Notes: a model not told the origin generated them from the letters alone. A DNA stretch of 64,000 nucleotides from Macrococcoides bohemicum (GCF_042658685.1 NZ_JBHSQY010000005.1), one strand, 5' to 3'; counted from the first letter of the stretch, positions 35,030 to 44,881 are shown. Numbers and translations are program-made.

Positions 35030-35217
35030 CTCATACACACCCTTTACCTTCACTTACTTTTATTATACGTTATTTAAAATGATATTTCATTTAACTAAAA
35101 TGTAAATTTAATTAATATTTAATTAATGCTACAGTTCAGCATTGTTATTCAAACAGATGTTTATCATTCTCCGGATAGAAGCTTTATAATAAATAAAAAA
35201 ACTAAAGGAGCATCATT

Positions 35218-36258
35218 ATGAAAACATTATTAAATACCCCTTATTCATTCAAAGGTCTGGAACTAAAAAACAGAATCGTCATGCCACCGATGTGTCAATA
35301 TTCTGTAGAAAAAGAGGATGGAACGCCTACTGAATGGCATTACGTCCATTATGCATCACGTGCTGTTGGTCAAACGGGGCTTATTATTGTAGAAATGACA
35401 AATGTTGAACCAGAAGGTCGTATTACGAAAAACTGTCTTGGTTTATGGGATGATGCCCAAATTCCAGCTTATAAGCATATTGTAGAAGGTATTCATAATA
35501 ATGGTGCCAAAGCTGCTATTCAAATTGCCCATGCAGGTAGAAAAGCTCGTGATGTTGAAACGCCAGTTTCATCATCTACAACGCCAGTAGAAGAACCTAC
35601 AGATTTCGGTCCAATTCGCTATCCTCGTGAACTTTCAAACGAAGAAGTCAAAGCGATGGTCGTTAAATATAAAGAAAGTGTACGTCGAGCAGTTGAAGCT
35701 GGGTTTGATGCAATTGAACTTCACGGAGCACACGGTTATTTAATTCATCAATTCCATTCCCCAGGTATCAATAAACGTGACGATGAATACGGCAAGGACC
35801 TTTCATTGTTTGGCGTTGAAGTAATTAAAGCTGCAAAATCAGTAATGCCGGAAGATATGCCTTTAATCTTTAGAATTTCAGCACGAGAATATATGGATGG
35901 TGGCTATGATATAGAACATGCTTTAGCCATATCAGAAAAATATTTAAATGCTGGTGTCGACATGTTTCATATTTCTACAGGAGGTGAAGCACCTGCTGGC
36001 ATTGATAAACCAGGTAACTATCCTGGCTATCAAGTACCATTTGCAAAACGCTTCAAAGAAAAGTTTGATGTACCCGTAATTGCTGTAGGTATTTTAGACG
36101 CACCCGAAACAGCTGAAATGACACTTCGTAACGATGATGCAGATTTAATTGCAGTCGGTCGCGGAATGCTTAACGATCCATACTGGGCAATCCATGCTGT
36201 GAAAGCATTACGCGATGATATTAATGTGCCTATGCAATATGAAAGAGGCATCCATTAA
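35218..36258 (+). CDS. namA: NADPH dehydrogenase NamA (old yellow enzyme, YqjM type)
   Basis: A 346-residue FMN TIM-barrel ene-reductase. The N-terminal RIVMPPMCQYSVEKEDGTPT, active-site IELHGAHGYLIHQFHSPGIN, RISAREYMDGGY and C-terminal DLIAVGRGMLNDPYWAIHA fit the YqjM subgroup. It reduces activated C=C bonds with NADPH. Good AAAGGAG site. It overlaps the next gene by one base (TAATG), so both form an operon. Confidence 0.93.
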   Translation: MKTLLNTPYSFKGLELKNRIVMPPMCQYSVEKEDGTPTEWHYVHYASRAVGQTGLIIVEMTNVEPEGRITKNCLGLWDDAQIPAYKHIVEGIHNNGAKAAIQIAHAGRKARDVETPVSSSTTPVEEPTDFGPIRYPRELSNEEVKAMVVKYKESVRRAVEAGFDAIELHGAHGYLIHQFHSPGINKRDDEYGKDLSLFGVEVIKAAKSVMPEDMPLIFRISAREYMDGGYDIEHALAISEKYLNAGVDMFHISTGGEAPAGIDKPGNYPGYQVPFAKRFKEKFDVPVIAVGILDAPETAEMTLRNDDADLIAVGRGMLNDPYWAIHAVKALRDDINVPMQYERGIH

Positions 36259-36911
36259 TGTATCAACATATACTTTTTGATTTAGATGGCACGTTAACTG
36301 ACCCTTATATGGGCATTACGAATAGCATTATCTATTCTCTGCAAAAATTAAATATTGAAGCCCCGGATAATGCAGCACTTATTCCGTTTATCGGTCCACC
36401 ACTGCATGAAAGTTATGAAACTTTCTATCAATTATCAGGCGACAATAATGCCGAAGCAATCAGACTATACAGAGAATACTTCAGCGATAAAGGAATGTTT
36501 GAAAATGAAGTATATCCAGGCATTCCATTACTATTACAAGCATTAAAATCGATGGATAAAAAGTTGTATATCGCAACAAGTAAACCAACGTATTTTGCTG
36601 TACCGATTTTAGAACATTTTAATCTTGCACATTACTTCGAGTCTATTACCGGTAGTGAGTTAGATGGCACACGGACTAATAAAGCAGAAGTAATCCAGCA
36701 TGTCATTGATACACACGGACTCAATAGAGATGAATGCATCATGATCGGTGATCGCAAACATGATATCATCGGTGGACAAAAGAATAATATCGATACAATC
36801 GGTGTACTCTATGGTTACGGAGATGTAGATGAGATTAGAGAGGCACAACCAACCTATACTATTGCAACCGTCGATTATTTATTAGATGCTATTACAAATG
36901 ACACTCAATAA
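36258..36911 (+). CDS. HAD-family hydrolase (phosphoglycolate phosphatase-like)
   Basis: A 217-residue subfamily IA HAD phosphatase. Motif I is LFDLDGTLTDPY with nucleophile Asp8, motif II IATSKPT, and motif IV MIGDRKHDIIGG. The four-helix cap sits between motifs I and II. Its start codon overlaps the namA stop. Substrate is probably a small phosphoester; pyrophosphatase activity is also seen in relatives. Confidence 0.9.
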   Translation: MYQHILFDLDGTLTDPYMGITNSIIYSLQKLNIEAPDNAALIPFIGPPLHESYETFYQLSGDNNAEAIRLYREYFSDKGMFENEVYPGIPLLLQALKSMDKKLYIATSKPTYFAVPILEHFNLAHYFESITGSELDGTRTNKAEVIQHVIDTHGLNRDECIMIGDRKHDIIGGQKNNIDTIGVLYGYGDVDEIREAQPTYTIATVDYLLDAITNDTQ

Positions 36912-36941
36912 TTTGACCATATTTGACCTTAGTGTTATGAT
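36912..36941 (+). promoter_or_regulatory. CtsR operator and promoter of the hsp20 gene
   Basis: TTTGACC-ATA-TTTGACC (36912-36928) is the exact reverse complement form of the CtsR heat-shock operator GGTCAAA-NAN-GGTCAAA. It overlaps a promoter TTGACC (36913-36918) - 17 bp - TATGAT (36936-36941). Repression by CtsR until heat shock is the expected mode. Confidence 0.85.
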
Positions 36942-36971
36942 AAATATATCAAATCAATAGGAGTGATGAAC

Positions 36972-37418
36972 ATGGATAATAAATATAGTATCTTTTCTCG
37001 CGGACAAAATGTATTTGATGTTGCAAACGACATGTTAACGAAATCGGTCAGTCAATTTGCAGATAACGCTTATAATCATAGTTTTAAGTTAGATATTAAA
37101 GAAACAAATAATGATTATACTGTTCATGTAGATTTACCAGGAATTAAACAGGAAGATATCCAACTAGACTATCAAAATGATGCATTAAGTATTACAGCGA
37201 AGCGCCTTGAAGAAACTGTAGTAGAGAACAATGAACATAACTATATTAAACGCGAACGCTCATTTGGTTCAATGCATCGTTCTTTATACTTACCAGATGT
37301 TCAGGTGGAAGCGATTAAAGCAACTTTTAAAAAAGATGGTACGCTAGATATCTTATTACCAAAACTACATGTTACTGAAGCACCAAAACAATCTATTAAA
37401 ATAGACAATGAAATATAA
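36972..37418 (+). CDS. Small heat shock protein (Hsp20/alpha-crystallin)
   Basis: A 148-residue holdase chaperone. The alpha-crystallin domain spans about 38-135 (FKLDIKETNNDYTVHVDLPG at its start, YIKRERSFGSMHRSLYLPDV and ATFKKDGTLDILLPK at its end). A C-terminal SIKI stands for the I-x-I/V oligomerisation motif. ATG at 36972 behind GGAGTG. Controlled by the CtsR operator just upstream. Confidence 0.94.
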   Translation: MDNKYSIFSRGQNVFDVANDMLTKSVSQFADNAYNHSFKLDIKETNNDYTVHVDLPGIKQEDIQLDYQNDALSITAKRLEETVVENNEHNYIKRERSFGSMHRSLYLPDVQVEAIKATFKKDGTLDILLPKLHVTEAPKQSIKIDNEI

Positions 37419-37425
37419 ATTAATA

Positions 37426-37470
37426 AAATGAGTAGCAGGAAATTAATCTTTTCCGACTACTCATTTTTTA
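37426..37470 (+). terminator. Terminator after hsp20
   Basis: Long hairpin with outer stem AAATGAGTAG/CTACTCATTT and inner GGAAA/TTTCC, followed by T residues. Confidence 0.75.
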
Positions 37471-37534
37471 TATTCAGTTTTATTTTCTAAATTTTCTGAT
37501 ATAATTGAGATAATTTATGGAAAGTGGTGATATT

Positions 37535-38569
37535 ATGCTTCAACTTAAGAAACCAAAACGCCTTAATAAAGGAGACACGATTGCGCTTGTTTCATCATCT
37601 TCAGGTTTAGCAGGCGAGCCAACGATGAAACATCGTACAACGCTTGGCATTAAACGTATTGAAGAGATGGGCTACAAAGTAAAAGTTATGCCTAACGCGT
37701 TAAAAGGTCTCGCATTTAACTATGATCATCCAAAAGCACGTGCTGAAGAGTTAATGGCAGCATTTATTGATCCGGAAGTTAAGGCGATTATCTCTACGCT
37801 TGGTGGCGATGATAGCGTACGTTTACTACCTTATCTGGATTTTGAGATCATTAGTCAGCATCCTAAAATCTTTATGGGTTATTCCGATTCAACGTTTACA
37901 CATTTTGTTTGTTTAAAAGCTGGATTTTCAAGTTTTTATGGTTTGTCACTACTTACGGATTTTGCAGAAAATAATGCTTTTCCAGAGTATTCACGAAATC
38001 ATTTTAATAAGACGCTTACTCAGAATGAAATCATCGGTGACATTCCGACATCAGACTTTGTATACAAACACGGATTAAGCTGGGATAAAGAAAATGAATT
38101 AATAGACCGTGAAAAAATTGATAATACTGGATATGACGTAGTAAATGGAAAAGGACAGGCAAGCGGACCGTTAATCGGCGGTTGTCTGGAGTTAATGATC
38201 TCTCTACGTGGCACTGATGTTTATCCAGATGAAACAGATTTTGATGGTGCAATATTATTTTTAGAAACCTCTGAAGTATTGATGCCACAATGGTTGATGG
38301 AAGATTTTATGCGTAGTTTAGGTGCATTAGGTACTTTAGACCGTATTAACGGCATTATATTTGGACGTCCTCAAAACGGTGATTTATATGATGAATATAA
38401 AGAAGTCGTTCAGAAGATCATGAAAGAATGGGGACATGAGGATAAACCGGTGTTGTTTAATGCATCATTTGGACATAATGAACCAAAATGTATTGTACCG
38501 TATGGACGAAATGCGGTAATTGATGCAGATAATAAAACATTTATTATTACTGAAAATGCCGTCGAATAA
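37535..38569 (+). CDS. S66-family peptidase (LD-carboxypeptidase / MccF-like)
   Basis: A 344-residue serine peptidase of the S66 family. The nucleophile elbow is FMGYSDSTFTHF (Ser117 counted from the chosen start). LIGGCLELMISLRGTD and EDFMRSLGALGTLDRI carry the other conserved parts, and FGHNEPKCIVPYG holds the expected catalytic His. Relatives cut L,D-bonds in peptidoglycan stems or inactivate microcin C. The frame opens at 37517, but the second ATG at 37535 follows GTGGTGAT at better spacing. Single gene. Confidence 0.85.
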   Translation: MLQLKKPKRLNKGDTIALVSSSSGLAGEPTMKHRTTLGIKRIEEMGYKVKVMPNALKGLAFNYDHPKARAEELMAAFIDPEVKAIISTLGGDDSVRLLPYLDFEIISQHPKIFMGYSDSTFTHFVCLKAGFSSFYGLSLLTDFAENNAFPEYSRNHFNKTLTQNEIIGDIPTSDFVYKHGLSWDKENELIDREKIDNTGYDVVNGKGQASGPLIGGCLELMISLRGTDVYPDETDFDGAILFLETSEVLMPQWLMEDFMRSLGALGTLDRINGIIFGRPQNGDLYDEYKEVVQKIMKEWGHEDKPVLFNASFGHNEPKCIVPYGRNAVIDADNKTFIITENAVE

Positions 38570-38570
38570 A

Positions 38571-38611
38571 AAATGAGTGGGCCGAAAACAATGTTTTTCG
38601 CCCACTCATTT
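38571..38611. terminator. Terminator after the S66 peptidase gene
   Basis: AAATGAGTGGGC/GCCCACTCATTT stem with a secondary inner pairing CGAAAAAC/TTTTTCG and flanking A/T tracts. Confidence 0.85.
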
Positions 38612-38682
38612 ATTATTTTGAAGTTAAAATGTGCTTGAGTGGGCGAATTATAACTTAAATCGACCACTCAACCTACTAAAAA

Positions 38683-39912
38683 TTAAATTACCCAGTTACC
38701 ATCTCTAAATACTGGTTCAACTGTGCCATCTTCTTTAATACCATCAATTGATAGATCACTGCCACCCATCATAAAGTCAACATGAATCATTGATTGATTT
38801 AACCCTTTATCCATCAATTCTTCTTTGGATAAAGATTTACCATCTTTAATCGCATTAGGGAACGAACGACCTAATGCAACGTGACAAGATGCATTCTCAT
38901 CATATAACGTATTGTAATAAAGGATGCCAGAGTTAGAAATCGGAGAATCGTCTGGTACTAATGCAATTTCACCTAGACGACGTGCACCTTCATCATTGTT
39001 CAGCAAATTCTTCAGAACGTCATAACCGACTCCTGCTTCAAAGTCAGTAACCACACCGTCTTTAAACGTTAATTTAAAGTCATCTATAATTGCGCCTTGA
39101 TAAGCAAGCGGGCGTGTATTACCGATAACACCATTAACTCGACGATAGTCTGGTGAAGTAAATACTTCTTCTGTCGGCATATTAACCTGAATCTCTACGC
39201 CGTCAGAGTTTATCGCACTCGCTCCTAACCATACATGTCCTTTCGTCAAACCAATTTCAACGTCTGTTGTAGATGATTTATAATGTAATTTATCATATGC
39301 TTTTTCATTCAACTGCTGTGCTTTTTTATTTAAAGTTTCATTATGTAGTTTCCATGCAGCTACAGGATCATCCTGATCGACACGCACTGCTTTTATCATC
39401 GCTTCAAGTAACTTTAACTTTGCATCTTCTCCTTTGAGTTCAGGGAATACAAGTTCACCCCATTTATCATTCGGAAATCCTACAATACACCAAGAGAAGT
39501 CATAACGACCAACTGCTCTTGAGAAATCTTTATTCGCTTCACCTAATGCTTTTGCCTGTGCAGCAATCTTTTTTGGGTCTGCATCTTTCAATAACTCAGG
39601 CGTTTGTGAATAGACACGTAAATGTGCTACTTTATTCTGTACAAAATCATTCGTTTCATCAATTCTATATTGCGGAATATGTTCAAACACTTCAATTGGC
39701 GCAAATTCAAATTTCATTTGAGATGATGGACCATCTGTTAGTTTCTGAATTACTTCTCTTGCACCTTTTTCATACGCTGCTTTTGTCACTTCACGTACAA
39801 AATCAATTGCATCAATATCAGCTGTTACTACAACCGTTTGGTCTGGTTGTACATTTAAACCTACGCTTACAACTGTTTCAGCATATTTTTTTACAATTTC
39901 TTTATAATTCAT
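38683..39912 (-). CDS. M29-family aminopeptidase (AmpS/PepS)
   Basis: A 409-residue metallo-aminopeptidase. Typical segments are TKGHVWLGASAINSDGVEIQ, NMPTEEVFTSPDYRRVNG with catalytic Glu, SCHVALGRSFPNAI and IHVDFMMGGSDLSIDG with metal-binding residues. It trims N-terminal amino acids from peptides in the cytosol. Full family length, single-gene transcript. Confidence 0.94.
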   Translation of the reverse strand: MNYKEIVKKYAETVVSVGLNVQPDQTVVVTADIDAIDFVREVTKAAYEKGAREVIQKLTDGPSSQMKFEFAPIEVFEHIPQYRIDETNDFVQNKVAHLRVYSQTPELLKDADPKKIAAQAKALGEANKDFSRAVGRYDFSWCIVGFPNDKWGELVFPELKGEDAKLKLLEAMIKAVRVDQDDPVAAWKLHNETLNKKAQQLNEKAYDKLHYKSSTTDVEIGLTKGHVWLGASAINSDGVEIQVNMPTEEVFTSPDYRRVNGVIGNTRPLAYQGAIIDDFKLTFKDGVVTDFEAGVGYDVLKNLLNNDEGARRLGEIALVPDDSPISNSGILYYNTLYDENASCHVALGRSFPNAIKDGKSLSKEELMDKGLNQSMIHVDFMMGGSDLSIDGIKEDGTVEPVFRDGNWVI

Positions 39913-39972
39913 ATAATTTCCTCCTCAATCTCTTATTGATATCATTATATCGGAAACCGAAGTAAATGAAAA

Positions 39973-40003
39973 CAAAAAAGATGAGGCGACGATGTCACCT
40001 CTT
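39973..40003 (-). terminator. Terminator after the lipoprotein-like hypothetical gene
   Basis: GAGGTGAC/GTCGCCTC stem (one G-U) with a 3-base loop and, on the minus strand, a run of T residues after a short AT stretch. It touches the stop at 40002. Confidence 0.7.
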
Positions 40004-40484
40004 ACTCTGCAAATATTTCTATTCTTTTTACTTTATTATCTCTAAAGACAAATTTCATACCGATATGATGCTCTTTATCCTTATAATGAAATTGTGTCTG
40101 CTGTTTGGGTAATAACGACTTTTTATAAGTATTTCCGTATGCATCGATAACCTCTTGTTTCGAACTATCGATTGTAATATCACGACTCGTTTTAACAGCG
40201 GGGTTCTTAAATAAAGATACTGCTGTGATATGATTGTTTTTATTATCTTTTCTAATGATTAACCCTCTGCGTTTAACAGATCGATAAAATGTTCTACCTT
40301 CTAACTGAATACGTGCATCTTTCACAAAATCTTTATCTTTTTCTTCATACTCTTCACCAATTTTAACATCACCTAGGCGTTCTTCACTTAAATCATTGTC
40401 AGGCGTAGTACAATAGTTATATAACCATAATGCGATGCTGACACTTAGTATGAGCACGATAATAATTGATACGTATTTTTTCAT
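40002..40484 (-). CDS. Hypothetical membrane-anchored protein
   Basis: A 160-residue protein with one N-terminal membrane helix (about 5-23, VSIIIVLILSVSIALWLYNY) and an extracytoplasmic domain rich in Lys, Asp and Glu (GDVKIGEEYEEKDKDFVKDA, ITIDSSKQEVIDAYGNTYKK). The latter recalls small repeat domains of secreted Gram-positive proteins. Start chosen at the ATG at 40484; a GTG at 40493 overlaps the ribosome site. No family recognised. Confidence 0.7.
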   Translation of the reverse strand: MKKYVSIIIVLILSVSIALWLYNYCTTPDNDLSEERLGDVKIGEEYEEKDKDFVKDARIQLEGRTFYRSVKRRGLIIRKDNKNNHITAVSLFKNPAVKTSRDITIDSSKQEVIDAYGNTYKKSLLPKQQTQFHYKDKEHHIGMKFVFRDNKVKRIEIFAE

Positions 40485-40766
40485 ACTTCTCACACTTTCC
40501 TATTTTATCTCTACTAATATACCATAAAATTACAAATGTTGAAAATAAAAAAAGATGGGTAGTTAAACTACCCATAGAGAAGACTTACATGTATGAAAAA
40601 TTATTAGCTAAGGTAAGTGTATCACTTCACATCACGCTAAACATCCGTATATACCGTAATATTTATGAATTTATGTTCATTTATTTAGTGAAAATAATAT
40701 CTTTTGTTTGATTATTCTGATATTGTTATAATACATTTATATTATTAAAGCTTACAGGAGGCACTT

Positions 40767-41318
40767 ATGACGACTTTAATCGAATATTTTAATCAAGGCT
40801 TATCTTTAGAGCAATATATTAACCAAATGGAAGTAAATAAAGCAGAAATGCATAAAATCTATGAAACTTTTGAATTACCTGCAGATGATCCACGTTTACA
40901 AACTGTAAAAGACAAACACTTAAAGGCCATCGTCATCACTGAAGATTGGTGTGGTGACGCGATGATGAACTTACCTGTGCTAATGAAAATTGCGGAAGCG
41001 ACAGATATGCCGTTAAGCATTAGTTTACGTGATTCAAATCCATCATTAATGGATCAGTATTTAACAAATGGAGGACGTTCTATTCCGAAATTTGTCTTCC
41101 TGGATGAATCGGGTAAAGAATATACAAACTGGGGTCCTCGCGCTGAGAAAGTTCAAAATTTTGTTATGGTTTTACGTAAAGATTTACCCGCTAAAGATGA
41201 TAAACTTTTTGAATCTAAACAAAAAGAAGTCCACCATCAAATTCATGAAAAATATAAAAATACACCTGAATTCTGGAATGAAGTATACGAATCAATTATG
41301 GAACAGCTGACAAAATAG
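40767..41318 (+). CDS. Thioredoxin-fold protein with a WCGD active-site variant
   Basis: A 183-residue thioredoxin-like protein. The position of the CxxC motif reads WCGD (61-64), so only one Cys is present; cis-Pro follows in GGRSIPKFVFLDESG. An N-terminal helical extension of about 50 residues and a C-terminal helical tail flank the fold. A monothiol mechanism or a non-redox role is likely. AGGAGG precedes the ATG. Confidence 0.85.
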   Translation: MTTLIEYFNQGLSLEQYINQMEVNKAEMHKIYETFELPADDPRLQTVKDKHLKAIVITEDWCGDAMMNLPVLMKIAEATDMPLSISLRDSNPSLMDQYLTNGGRSIPKFVFLDESGKEYTNWGPRAEKVQNFVMVLRKDLPAKDDKLFESKQKEVHHQIHEKYKNTPEFWNEVYESIMEQLTK

Positions 41319-41329
41319 TCAGCTATTTT

Positions 41330-41806
41330 TTATTCAAATAAATTACTTAATCCTTCATCATCACCAAATTGTCTAACCGCACTATACAACTGTGCTCTAT
41401 GATGTGTTAAATGCGTCAAAATAACGAGTAACCAGTCTAAATATGTTTGACGTGTCTGCCAATATGTCATTTTCATATTAAGCATTTCATCTTCTTCAAG
41501 CTGATTATAAAAATCATGAAGCATATTCATGCTGAGTTCAAGTCTCGCTTCAAAAACCTCTATTGATGTCACTTCTTTTTGCCAGTAGTGATAATAATCA
41601 TCCATTTCAGACTTCTCTGCACCTTTGATAAGCATTACATCAGCTTCAGGTATCAATGCAATATGTGTTAGCAATTCAAAGCAAGTTCTGCCACCCGGAT
41701 AGATTTCCTGTTCTAACATAAATATATCTACTTTGTTTGCAAGCATTTTTATACTTTCTACCTGAAATTCAATTTGCCTAAATATCGGTTCTATAATACT
41801 AATCAT
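41330..41806 (-). CDS. DinB-superfamily protein
   Basis: A 158-residue four-helix bundle protein of the DinB/YfiT type. The metal-binding His pattern is HIALIP near residue 50 and LTHLTHHRAQLY near 135. DinB-like proteins are often thiol-dependent enzymes induced by stress, but the function here is open. The ATG at 41806 overlaps the end of the helicase gene upstream and follows GGTAGGTG; the genes probably form one transcript. Confidence 0.75.
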   Translation of the reverse strand: MISIIEPIFRQIEFQVESIKMLANKVDIFMLEQEIYPGGRTCFELLTHIALIPEADVMLIKGAEKSEMDDYYHYWQKEVTSIEVFEARLELSMNMLHDFYNQLEEDEMLNMKMTYWQTRQTYLDWLLVILTHLTHHRAQLYSAVRQFGDDEGLSNLFE

Positions 41807-43871
41807 TGATATCACCTACCAAATAAAGATGACGTGTCGCTCTACTGGCGATTGTATACAAAAGTAACTGATCTTGTTCCCGATCATACTGATTAAACCC
41901 GACAATAAATACATGCGAGAATTCAAACCCTTTGGCCATATAATTCGGCATGATAACTTTTCCTTTAGTGAATGTATATTGATCGTGCGTTAATAAAGTA
42001 CATCCCTTTAAAGTCTGGGCTATCTTATTAGCATGTCGAACATCACGTGCGATAATGGCGACACTTTCAGATTGCAATGCTTCTACAGTATTAACAAACG
42101 CTTCGTAATCTAGTTCTAATACATCTTCGCCTTGAACACCTAAAGACTCTGTATCATTGTTACCTATCAAACCTTTCGTAAATTCAGTAATTTGAACTGT
42201 AGAGCGATAAGATTTTGTTAAATGAATGACATTGATGTCATCTGGTAATTTAAATGTCACTGCAGGATGTACAATTTGATTACTATCGCCGAGCATCGTC
42301 TTTCGTGCATTGGGATAGACCGCACTAATTGCAGCTAATTGGACGACTGAATAATCCTGCACCTCATCAATAATGATGTGCTGCATCATACTTTCTCTGT
42401 GCAATCCCTTTATCTTAACTGATAAATATAGCAATGGCGCTATATCTTCATAATATATTTGTTTGTTTCTAAATTGATTGAGTGTTGCTTCGTATGCTTT
42501 CTGTTCTATCGACTTTAATATATTGAGATAAATACGTTCAATATTGATAAACTGAATATCTTTAATATATTGTTTCAGCACTTTATATTGCTTTGTCTTT
42601 TCACGTTTAGCACGCTTCTCAAGTTCTTCATCTGTACCGATATATCGCGTTACTTTCTTTAATGCTTTCGTTCTGTCTTTTATCGCTTGCTGTAAATGTT
42701 CCTCGTAAATCGGCTCTAATTCTACCTGAATTTTTTTAAGTCGTGCATCAATCGGAGATTCACCAAATTTATCATAAAATAAATAAGATAGATGCTCTTT
42801 CGTTACAAAAGGTGTGCCTCCAATTGTTAATATATTAAATTTAATATTTTTCACTGCAATCGATGCAATCTTTTGTTCCATCTTTTGTAGCAGTAACTTA
42901 CTATTTTTAATTTTAAATAACGCTCGTTCGTGATCATCTGCATGACGCATGCGCTCGATATTTTGAAATAACGATTCGACATGAAAGTGACGACGATTCA
43001 TTTTATCTTTTAACCTGAAAAAGCTCGTCGCATTAATCGGTGCTTCTCCTAACTCCGGTAATACATCAGATATATAATCGCCGAACATCTCATTGGGTGT
43101 AATAAACAGCATATGTTCTGCTGTCATTTTATTTCTATGTAAATATAGAAGGTAGGCAATACGCTGCATTGCAATCGATGTTTTACCTGATCCTGGTGGT
43201 CCTAATACTAAAATATCATGATTTGAAGTCATACGTATAATTGCATTCTGATCCTGCTGAATCGTTGTAACGATAGATTTCATCTTATCTTTTGCACTAT
43301 CAACGAGCAGATGCTGCAGTGCATCATCACCAATATATATTTCTGAATCGAAAACATCTAACAGACGCCCTTGTTCAATAACAATCTGTATACGTGACAA
43401 CACATCTACGACTTGTGTACCGACAGACGGCACATTATAGCTTACTTCACCAAGTTGGTTCTCATAATATGTACTGGCAATCGGTGTTCTCCAGTCATAG
43501 ATTATGAGATCTCCTGTTGAAGGATCCTTCAGACTATTTAATCCGATATAAAACTTTTCTGTTTCATGCTCGTCATCTTTTAAAGTGACAGCACCAAAAT
43601 AAGGACGATTTTTCATCTTATTAAACTGCTGTGTGACCTTATTTCGGTTAACCTGAATTTCTTCTTGTAATTTTAAAGAAGGTAGTACTTGCGAATATTC
43701 AATCTGCGCATCATCAGAAATTTCTGTACCGAGCTCTTCAAAGGCAAAGCGGCGTTCTTCGATGAGTTCAGTCGTAGATTTTGTGAGCTCTCCGGTTAAT
43801 TTATTCTGAATGATATCAATTAAAGCATGCACTGCTGTTAAATATTTCGTTTCACTCTGTTTTAAGTTCAA
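41799..43871 (-). CDS. HelD-like RNA polymerase recycling helicase (UvrD/Rep type)
   Basis: A 690-residue superfamily 1 helicase-like ATPase. Walker A is LGPPGSGKTSIA (223-234), motif II IIDEVQDYS, motif III GDSNQ, motif IV/V KSYRSTVQITEF and AKGFEFSHVFI. The N-terminal coiled coil (30-90), which in Bacillus HelD enters the RNA polymerase secondary channel, is present. The start is TTG overlapping the stop of the preceding gene (ATTGA), with GGAGG 7 bases before it. Confidence 0.88.
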   Translation of the reverse strand: MNLKQSETKYLTAVHALIDIIQNKLTGELTKSTTELIEERRFAFEELGTEISDDAQIEYSQVLPSLKLQEEIQVNRNKVTQQFNKMKNRPYFGAVTLKDDEHETEKFYIGLNSLKDPSTGDLIIYDWRTPIASTYYENQLGEVSYNVPSVGTQVVDVLSRIQIVIEQGRLLDVFDSEIYIGDDALQHLLVDSAKDKMKSIVTTIQQDQNAIIRMTSNHDILVLGPPGSGKTSIAMQRIAYLLYLHRNKMTAEHMLFITPNEMFGDYISDVLPELGEAPINATSFFRLKDKMNRRHFHVESLFQNIERMRHADDHERALFKIKNSKLLLQKMEQKIASIAVKNIKFNILTIGGTPFVTKEHLSYLFYDKFGESPIDARLKKIQVELEPIYEEHLQQAIKDRTKALKKVTRYIGTDEELEKRAKREKTKQYKVLKQYIKDIQFINIERIYLNILKSIEQKAYEATLNQFRNKQIYYEDIAPLLYLSVKIKGLHRESMMQHIIIDEVQDYSVVQLAAISAVYPNARKTMLGDSNQIVHPAVTFKLPDDINVIHLTKSYRSTVQITEFTKGLIGNNDTESLGVQGEDVLELDYEAFVNTVEALQSESVAIIARDVRHANKIAQTLKGCTLLTHDQYTFTKGKVIMPNYMAKGFEFSHVFIVGFNQYDREQDQLLLYTIASRATRHLYLVGDIND

Positions 43872-44377
43872 TCTCTAACCTCCTCGTACATGACGCGATT
43901 TAAGTGCGAACGCCTCAATCTTTTATGTTTAAGCAGTGCCCCAAATTCTCGCGGCGTTAAATAGGATAATCGAATATGAAAATAATTGATGTATTCAACA
44001 ATCACAAAGCAAAGTAATAAAGCACTTAACAATAAATATCGTTCACTTGTCATAAACCCATAGAAAAATATCATACTACAAATCATGATGAGTATAATAG
44101 ATACACGCTTAAATAAAATGAACAAATGCTGCTGCTTAATCGTCATATGCATCTTACCACGCTTCTTTACTACGTCATGCATCAGTTTCCAGAAATGCGC
44201 ACCAATAGCAAGGATAAAACATAACGTTATGAGCGGAAAAGCAATATGGAGGCTACGTGCTATTTCCTGATACTCATGATTGAAACAACAGTACAACCAG
44301 ATGAGAAAGAACATTACACTTGAAAATCCTTCACCCGTGTATAAACTTTTTAATTCTTTAATCAATGAATTTTGCAT
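43868..44377 (-). CDS. Hypothetical membrane protein
   Basis: A 169-residue protein with four hydrophobic segments (about 17-32, 43-62, 88-108, 112-132) and a basic C-terminal tail (RLSYLTPREFGALLKHKRLR). It lies directly upstream of the helicase gene and overlaps it by 4 bases, so it is translationally coupled. No family recognised; its function may be linked to the helicase by operon only. Confidence 0.7.
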   Translation of the reverse strand: MQNSLIKELKSLYTGEGFSSVMFFLIWLYCCFNHEYQEIARSLHIAFPLITLCFILAIGAHFWKLMHDVVKKRGKMHMTIKQQHLFILFKRVSIILIMICSMIFFYGFMTSERYLLLSALLLCFVIVEYINYFHIRLSYLTPREFGALLKHKRLRRSHLNRVMYEEVRD

Positions 44378-44449
44378 TGTTTCTCCTTTTTATGTCATAA
44401 ATATATGCTTTCAGGGTATAAGTAACTATCAAACTGTGAGGTGAACTGA

Positions 44450-44881
44450 ATGAACAATAGTAATCAAATTTATACAGAAGTCAAATCTTCAAGAGATGAA
44501 TTGCTCAGCCAAATCCAAAAACTAAGCGCGTCACAATTTAACTATAATTTCGGATCAAAGTTTAAAAGTATCAAATACAACTTACTCCAAATCGCTTATG
44601 CATATCATGAAGGCTTAGATCAACATAAAGACCAGATTGGTGATTACGCGCTATTTAAAGAAAAAGGTCACACATTAAATTTTCATGATGTAGAAAATTA
44701 TTTCGATAACATTGATTATGCAATCGAACAAAATCCAGTACATCCTAACGATGTGATGCCACTTATCTTCAATGAATATGAGTTACGTGGTAAAATTCGT
44801 TTCTTAATGACTTTCTTTGAAGTGCTTGATAACACTCTGGATCAGGAAATTCAAAATTTAAAAGTGACTAGACTTAATTAA
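44450..44881 (+). CDS. Hypothetical helical protein
   Basis: A 143-residue protein, probably all alpha-helical (four long amphipathic stretches), Asp/Asn/Lys rich, with no signal peptide or membrane helix. It has some look of a DinB-like bundle (SRDELLSQIQKLSASQFNY at the start), but lacks the His triad, so I do not assign it. Starts behind GAGGTG and ends at a clear terminator. Confidence 0.65.
   Translation: MNNSNQIYTEVKSSRDELLSQIQKLSASQFNYNFGSKFKSIKYNLLQIAYAYHEGLDQHKDQIGDYALFKEKGHTLNFHDVENYFDNIDYAIEQNPVHPNDVMPLIFNEYELRGKIRFLMTFFEVLDNTLDQEIQNLKVTRLN

Noticed and set aside
37490..37504. CodY-like sequence upstream of the S66 peptidase gene
   Set aside because: Only about 11 of 15 positions fit in an AT-rich region, no better than chance.
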